Positions 59,933 through 64,000 of a DNA stretch of 64,000 nucleotides are shown here, piece by piece (within the stretch, counting starts at the first letter, position 1; every line of letters begins with the position of its first letter). The position numbers and the translations under genes were made by a program. The notes under the pieces were generated by a model. That model searched no databases. It was not told where the DNA came from and was given only the letters and a program-made list of their open reading frames with translations. This stretch comes from Scopulibacillus daqui (GTDB taxonomy: Bacteria > Bacillota > Bacilli > Bacillales > Sporolactobacillaceae). Location: the NCBI RefSeq assembly GCF_016908855.1, contig NZ_JAFBER010000012.1, positions 1 to 64,000 on the forward strand, in the 5' to 3' direction.

Positions 59933-60367
59933 TTAAAAATTAAAAGCTTTTTTGAGTTCGTGCTTATTTTCAATAATATCCGCTAAAGTATACTTATCAA
60001 GAACAGCTAAATATGCCTCTGTTGCTTCTTGCAAAATACTTTTCGCGCGGCAAACGGGGCTGATAATACAGGCGCTTTTTTCCGGATCAAAGCATTCAAC
60101 CATATAAAAATCGTCTTCTGTGTGCCGAACAACCCAGCCTAAATTAATCTCCTCCGGCGATTTAGCTAAACGGATGCCGCCGCCCCTTCCCCTTAACGTA
60201 TCGACCAACCCTAATTGTCCCAGCTGATGAACGACTTTCATTAAATGGTTTTTCGATATTTTATAGGCATCAGCTATGTCTTTAATGCTGACTAGTTTAT
60301 CCTTTGGCTGTGCTGCAAGCGAGATAAGAACACGAATCGAATAATCTGTGTAGCTTGTCAGTCTCAT
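59933..60367 (-). CDS. nsrR: Nitric oxide-sensing repressor NsrR (Rrf2 family)
   Basis: The 144-residue Rrf2 repressor has an N-terminal winged helix (MRLTSYTDYSIRVLISLAAQ to RGRGGGIRLAKSPEEI) and a cysteine cluster spaced C-x7-C-x5-C (ECFDPEKSACIISPVCRA, about 91-107), matching the NsrR [4Fe-4S] ligands. Nitric oxide destroys the cluster and frees target promoters. It is divergent from hmp, with a palindromic operator between them, as expected for its main target. GAGGGA precedes the ATG. Confidence 0.92.
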   Translation of the reverse strand: MRLTSYTDYSIRVLISLAAQPKDKLVSIKDIADAYKISKNHLMKVVHQLGQLGLVDTLRGRGGGIRLAKSPEEINLGWVVRHTEDDFYMVECFDPEKSACIISPVCRAKSILQEATEAYLAVLDKYTLADIIENKHELKKAFNF

Positions 60368-60554
60368 ATATTTCCCTCGCTTTTAATGATAGCTTTAAGC
60401 CATTATAACCGATTTCTAAACCAATGACTATTACGATATTATCCAAAACGTACGGTAAAAGTATCGTTGAAGAACCTTTTTAAATAATCTCTTGCTTCCC
60501 TTTAATTCGAGAGTCTTCTTTGTGCCATTATTTATGTGTCAACGTTCTGTCACA

Positions 60555-60591
60555 AAAGATGTATTTAAAATACATCTTTAAGGATTATAAT
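60555..60591 (+). promoter_or_regulatory. NsrR operator overlapping the hmp promoter
   Basis: AAAGATGTATTT and AAATACATCTTT are perfect 12-bp arms around a single central A (60555-60579). This matches the known NsrR consensus ATGYATTT-like palindrome. A TATAAT (60586-60591) lies just downstream with the -35 region inside the operator, so bound NsrR should block the polymerase. Confidence 0.9.
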
Positions 60592-60621
60592 GGAATTGCA
60601 AAGAACAAGGGGGAATATAAA

Positions 60622-61854
60622 ATGGATCAAAAAACCATTGATATCATCAAAGCAACCGTACCCGTTTTAGAAGAAAAAGGAAATGAAATAACAAAAGCTT
60701 TTTATAAACATCTGTTTAGCGAACATCCTGAACTTAATCATGTATTTAATCAAACCCATCAAAAAGAAGGAAAACAGCCAAGAGCATTGGCGAAACTGGT
60801 TTATCAAGCAGCGGCTCACATTGATCGGTTAGAAGAACTGTTGCCGGCTGTTAAAGTGGTTGCCCATAAACACCGCAGTATTGGCATCAAACCCGAGCAA
60901 TATCCTATCGTCGGCGAACATTTGCTTTGGGCCATCAAACATGTACTTGGCGATCAAGCCACAGACGAGATTATGAAAGCATGGGAAACGGCTTACGGAG
61001 TCATCGCCGACGCCTTTATACAGTTAGAAAATGAATTGCGCGAAGACGTTAAAGAAAACAACGGCTGGAATGATTATATGCCGTTTATCATTGACAAAAA
61101 GGTTAAAGAAAGCGATGTGATTACATCCTTTTATTTAAAACCAGCTAACGGCCAGGCGCTTCCTGAATATCTTCCAGGCCAGTACATCAGTCTCAAGCTC
61201 AATATTCCTGGTGAGGCATACACACATATCCGCCAGTACAGCTTATCTGATGCACCTGGAAAAAACTATTTCCGAATTAGTGTTAAACGTGAGGATGAAA
61301 AGGCCATGTACCCTGAAGGCGTCGTCAGCCATTATTTGCATGAATCAATGAAAGAAGGCGACCGAATGTTTGTCAGTGCGCCGGCCGGAGATTTCACCCT
61401 CGATATGTCATCTTATCAACCTTTAGTGTTCATAAGCGGCGGCGTCGGTCAAACACCATTAATGAGCATGTTGAAAACTGTTATTGAAAAACAGCCTGAA
61501 CGCCCTATCACATGGATACACGCCGCAAAAAACGGCAACTGCCATGCGTTCAAAGAAGAGGTTAAAAAAGCGGCAAAAAAACATAAAAATCTTAAAACAT
61601 TTATTTGTTATAATGACCCTTCAAGCGATGACTTAGAAAAGAAAGATATTAAAAAAGTTGGTTACATTGATGAACAATGGCTGTCGGAAATCATTGAATA
61701 TAGACATGCTTCATATTATTTCTGCGGGCCTAAACCATTCATGGCAGCCATTTATAAAATCTTAAAGCAATGGGAAATTAATGATACGGACATCCATTAT
61801 GAATTTTTCGGCCCTCAAGATGAACTGCTTGAAGAGCAAGCTATAACAGTATAA
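60622..61854 (+). CDS. hmp: Nitric oxide dioxygenase (flavohemoglobin Hmp)
   Basis: The 410-residue protein has an N-terminal globin (about 1-138; proximal His in VVAHKHRSIG, distal region FNQTHQKEG), an FAD domain (YLPGQYISLKL, RQYSLSDAPG, about 190-245) and an NAD domain (ISGGVGQTPLMSM about 275, CGPKPFM about 370). It converts NO to nitrate. The start at 60622 follows AAGGGGG; an earlier frame to 60520 covers the operator and is rejected. Divergent from nsrR. Confidence 0.97.
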   Translation: MDQKTIDIIKATVPVLEEKGNEITKAFYKHLFSEHPELNHVFNQTHQKEGKQPRALAKLVYQAAAHIDRLEELLPAVKVVAHKHRSIGIKPEQYPIVGEHLLWAIKHVLGDQATDEIMKAWETAYGVIADAFIQLENELREDVKENNGWNDYMPFIIDKKVKESDVITSFYLKPANGQALPEYLPGQYISLKLNIPGEAYTHIRQYSLSDAPGKNYFRISVKREDEKAMYPEGVVSHYLHESMKEGDRMFVSAPAGDFTLDMSSYQPLVFISGGVGQTPLMSMLKTVIEKQPERPITWIHAAKNGNCHAFKEEVKKAAKKHKNLKTFICYNDPSSDDLEKKDIKKVGYIDEQWLSEIIEYRHASYYFCGPKPFMAAIYKILKQWEINDTDIHYEFFGPQDELLEEQAITV

Positions 61855-61865
61855 TTATTATCGAA

Positions 61866-61897
61866 AAAAGTTGCCTGGGGTTTCCTTGGCAACTTTT
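61866..61897 (+). terminator. hmp terminator
   Basis: AAAAGTTGCC pairs with GGCAACTTTT around a 12-base loop, then AAGTTT. The stem is good and the T tract is within the arm. Confidence 0.75.
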
Positions 61898-62105
61898 AAG
61901 TTTGGACTTTTGTGATATTGGGTATTAAGTAAAGCAAATGAATTTGAAAGCGGCAGATGTCCTCGGATCTTCAGAAAAAATTAAAGAGGGAAAATAATGC
62001 TTACAAAGTTGAAGAATTGCCATTATACATTCCAGCTATGATATGATTATATTGAATATTTTTTATTAATAAAAAACTACATATTAAAAAAAGGAGAGAT
62101 AGGCT

Positions 62106-62666
62106 ATGTATGATGTGGTTATCATTGGTGGAGGCCCTGCAGGTCAAAGCGCAGCGTTATTCACAAGCAAAGGCCAATTAAAGACATTGCTATTGGATAA
62201 TGAGAAGGGATTAACCCAACGAGCTTTAATCCGGAATCATTATGGCGCCGATGATGTCCCCGGCGGTGAACTTGTTGCGGTTGGACGCAAGCAGGCAGAG
62301 AAATTTGGAACTGAATTTAATAAAGCGAATGTTACGAACGTTATAAAAAAAGACGAAGGTTTTACCATTGAAACTGAAGAAGGGGATACCTATGAAGGTA
62401 AGCAAATTATTTTAGCAACCGGCGCCAATTCAAAACTTGCTGAAACAATCGGTTTAAATACTAAACCGAGCAGCGAGCCTTACGTTAAACATGTTGTTGA
62501 TGTTGATGCCGCCGGCCGTACCAATATTGAAGGCATTTGGGCAGCCGGTACAGCTGCCGGAGTCAGTGTCCATACCATTATTACAAGCGGGGACGGCGCG
62601 AAAGTTGCTGTTAACTTATTAAGCGACCTTAAAGGTGAACGTTATGTCGATCATGATGCACTGTAA
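62106..62666 (+). CDS. Half-length FAD-dependent pyridine-nucleotide-type oxidoreductase
   Basis: The 186-residue protein has the FAD Rossmann motif MYDVVIIGGGPAGQSAALF, a substrate/FAD loop and ATG motif IILATGANSKL (about 99-110), and the C-terminal GIWAAGTAAG (about 140-150) of thioredoxin reductase-like proteins. The whole NAD(P)H-binding domain and CxxC redox pair of thioredoxin reductase (usually about 310 residues) are missing, yet the N and C FAD parts are joined cleanly, so this looks like a short family rather than a broken gene. GGAGAGA is before the ATG. The upstream gap 61898-62105 is featureless. Confidence 0.75.
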   Translation: MYDVVIIGGGPAGQSAALFTSKGQLKTLLLDNEKGLTQRALIRNHYGADDVPGGELVAVGRKQAEKFGTEFNKANVTNVIKKDEGFTIETEEGDTYEGKQIILATGANSKLAETIGLNTKPSSEPYVKHVVDVDAAGRTNIEGIWAAGTAAGVSVHTIITSGDGAKVAVNLLSDLKGERYVDHDAL

Positions 62667-62675
62667 TTAATGATT

Positions 62676-62705
62676 AACCCTCTTGGTTTAATTGCCAAGA
62701 GGGTT
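62676..62705. terminator. Terminator between the FAD oxidoreductase and the small ORF cluster
   Basis: AACCCTCTTGG pairs with CCAAGAGGGTT around an 8-base loop. On the plus strand a TTTAT stretch follows; it may also stop the minus-strand small gene. Confidence 0.75.
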
Positions 62706-62719
62706 TATGATGCCATTAT

Positions 62720-62869
62720 TTATATATAGCGGATATATTCCAGCCTTTTATTTAAAAGTTCTTCATTAATTTTTTTAATTCTTTTTTGATCTTCATATTC
62801 CTGATCAGTCATTCTTTTTCTTTTGATGCTCATAGTAAGCGTAATAGTAAAGAGGTTGATCTTTAGCAT
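62720..62869 (-). CDS. YrzI family small protein
   Basis: The 49-residue protein begins MLKINLFTITLTMSIKRKR and has the charged helical tail QEYEDQKRIKKINEELLNKRLE. This matches my memory of YrzI-family proteins (hydrophobic start, then Lys/Glu-rich). GGAGGG is 6 bases from the ATG at 62869. Function unknown. It lies first in a group of small minus-strand frames. Confidence 0.7.
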   Translation of the reverse strand: MLKINLFTITLTMSIKRKRMTDQEYEDQKRIKKINEELLNKRLEYIRYI

Positions 62870-62901
62870 AAGCTTCCCTCCCCTCTTCTAAAAATAAGGT
62901 T

Positions 62902-62961
62902 TCATAAAAATCCCGTATTCTCCTCAAACCAAGCCGTCATATTTAGTAAAAATGCAGGCAT
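62902..62961 (-). CDS. Possible 19-residue peptide
   Basis: The frame reads MPAFLLNMTAWFEENTGFL, with AGGAG 9 bases upstream of the ATG at 62961. It precedes the YrzI-like gene by about 30 bases. The peptide is too short to judge by composition; the ribosome site is the only support. Confidence 0.3.
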   Translation of the reverse strand: MPAFLLNMTAWFEENTGFL

Positions 62962-63033
62962 AATTCTTCAACTCCTTTTTTACTAACAAACGATTCGTCC
63001 TTTTTTAATCAAAAGGAAAAAGGCATAAAAAGA

Positions 63034-63055
63034 CCGCAGGCAGCTCGACCCGCGG
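63034..63055 (-). terminator. Terminator-like hairpin inside the small ORF cluster
   Basis: On the minus strand CCGCGGG pairs with CCTGCGG (one G-U) around an 8-base loop, then TCTTTTTAT. It follows the 28-residue frame and precedes the 19-residue one, so the cluster has at least two transcripts or an attenuator. Confidence 0.7.
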
Positions 63056-63086
63056 CACGGTTATCTCCTAAAGAAATAGGATGCGA

Positions 63087-63173
63087 TTATCGAAAAGTCC
63101 GTCTTAAGCTTAAGGCCGAGCATACATATTTATATTCAGTTACCGTTAATTCATATTGTCTCATCATTAACAT
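63087..63173 (-). CDS. Possible 28-residue peptide with strong ribosome site
   Basis: The frame starts MLMMRQYELTVTEYKYVCSA and ends SLRRTFR. A full AAAGGAGG lies 9 bases before its ATG at 63173, among the best ribosome sites in the window, and a terminator-like hairpin lies 32 bases after its stop. No family is recalled. Confidence 0.4.
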   Translation of the reverse strand: MLMMRQYELTVTEYKYVCSALSLRRTFR

Positions 63174-63261
63174 TATGCTCAACCTCCTTTTTTATTGATA
63201 ATGTCATTATATACGGATTCTTTAGAATTGTAAATAAAAAATCTTTTTTCCATCTTCACCT

Positions 63262-64000
63262 TTAAATGCTTGTAATCGAACCGCCGTCAACCAAAATTGA
63301 ACTGCCTGTCATATAGGTGCATGCACCAGAAACGAGAAATGCAACCACTTTTGCTAATTCATCAGGTTGACCATATCGGCCTAAAGGTATGCTGGCTTCC
63401 GCTTGTTGTCTTACTTCTTCAAATGATTGCCCAGTTTGTTCAGCCCGCGCCCTATCGAGGTATTCAACGCGGTCAGTGTCAATCCTCCCCGGCGCAACTG
63501 TATGGATTAAAATGTTTTTAGGCGCAAGCTCTTCTGCTAATGTTTTCGTCAATCCGACGATCCCGAGCCGAAAGGTATTAGACAAAACAAGGTTAGGTAT
63601 CGGCTGCTTAATGGATGAGGAAGCGATATTAATGATACGTCCGCCTCCTCTTTTTTCCATGACAGGGATGGCTTGACGTATTAAGCGAACATAGCTTAAA
63701 AGATTAAGTGTAAAAGCATGGTGCCAATCTTCATCACTCGTGTCAAGAAAACTGCCGCTTGGCGGACCGCCGGCATTATTGACAAGAATATCAAAACCGC
63801 CAAATTGATCAACTGCTTTTTGAACCGCTGAATTTATATCTTCCGTCCTAGTGACATCAGCTTTTATGTAAGCGGCTTCTCCTGCCCCAATCGCTGATAG
63901 CTCCCTAGAAACCTTTTTCAGCTTTTCTTCATCACGGCTCGCGATCATGACATTCACGCCTTCCCGAACAAGCTGTTCAGCAATCGCTCTGCCTAATCCT
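63262..64000 (-). CDS. Short-chain dehydrogenase/reductase, 5' end beyond the window
   Basis: The frame is open to the window edge; upstream of the first internal GTG it reads GLGRAIAEQLVREG, the cofactor-binding turn of an SDR. Seen further on: ILVNNAGGPPSG (about 14 residues after the acidic loop), INIASSSIKQ with catalytic Ser, and TVAPGRIDTDRV and GSSILVDGGS at the end. The usual YxxxK appears as NTFRLGIVGLTKTL, without a Tyr at the expected place, which is odd. Substrate unknown. Confidence 0.85.
   Translation of the reverse strand, partial: GLGRAIAEQLVREGVNVMIASRDEEKLKKVSRELSAIGAGEAAYIKADVTRTEDINSAVQKAVDQFGGFDILVNNAGGPPSGSFLDTSDEDWHHAFTLNLLSYVRLIRQAIPVMEKRGGGRIINIASSSIKQPIPNLVLSNTFRLGIVGLTKTLAEELAPKNILIHTVAPGRIDTDRVEYLDRARAEQTGQSFEEVRQQAEASIPLGRYGQPDELAKVVAFLVSGACTYMTGSSILVDGGSITSI

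Overview
The window is a stretch of core chromosome from a low-GC, endospore-forming member of the Bacillales. Three things support this: a complete vegetative sigma-A gene, a set of sporulation genes (yqfC, yqfD, gpr, sda, yjcZ-type, sigK), and a gene order that largely follows the Bacillus subtilis yqf/yqe region. The exact family is not certain. Loss of several expected genes suggests a lineage outside Bacillus proper, possibly Sporolactobacillaceae-like.

Layout. 1-0.1 kb: edge of an apparent IS3-family element next to sodA. 0.1-1.4 kb: sodA and a five-gene tRNA cluster (Asn, Met, His, Ile2, Ser), read on the minus strand. 1.7-7.6 kb: membrane and housekeeping genes (DUF1189, NfeD-like, yqfZ, ispG, nitroreductase, yqfX-like, an orphan sensor kinase, yqfT). 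7.6-14.2 kb: nfo, yqfQ, ispH, yqfO, trmK, cccA and a frameshifted acyl-CoA dehydrogenase. 14.5-20.7 kb: rpoD, dnaG, yqxD, yqfL, ccpN, recO, yqzL. 20.9-30.6 kb: era, cdd, dgkA, ybeY, pgpH, phoH, yqfD, yqfC, a small membrane protein, floA, yqeY, rpsU. 30.7-38.9 kb: the CIRCE-controlled hrcA-grpE-dnaK-dnaJ heat-shock group with prmA, rsmE and mtaB. 38.9-45 kb: hemW, lepA, yqxA, gpr, rpsT, holA. 45.5-50.3 kb: yqzM and the comE DNA-uptake genes with comER. 50.3-55.3 kb: the yqeM-rsfS-yqeK-nadD-yqeI-aroE-yqeH-yqeG ribosome/NAD/shikimate group. 55.6-56 kb: a DnaA-box cluster and sda. 56.1-64 kb: a more variable region with an ArsB/NhaD permease, a yjcZ-type sporulation peptide, a decayed partial copy of sigK, intact sigK, an nsrR/hmp nitric-oxide module, a half-length FAD oxidoreductase, a group of tiny ORFs and an SDR that runs off the end.

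How the genes work together. Most are information-processing housekeeping genes: replication initiation and repair, ribosome maturation, tRNA modification, protein folding. They are interleaved with sporulation control at two levels: Sda couples replication stress to the phosphorelay, and SigK acts in the late mother cell. The nsrR/hmp pair is a self-contained nitric-oxide detoxification switch with a clear palindromic operator.

I see no CRISPR array, prophage or obvious defence island. The strongest unusual signals are the partial sigK copy at 58.3-58.6 kb, the absence of spoIIP, glyQS and yqeZ from their usual places, and several unannotated small ORFs and structured intergenic stretches. 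Statements about gene order in B. subtilis and about family sizes are from memory and were not checked against a database.
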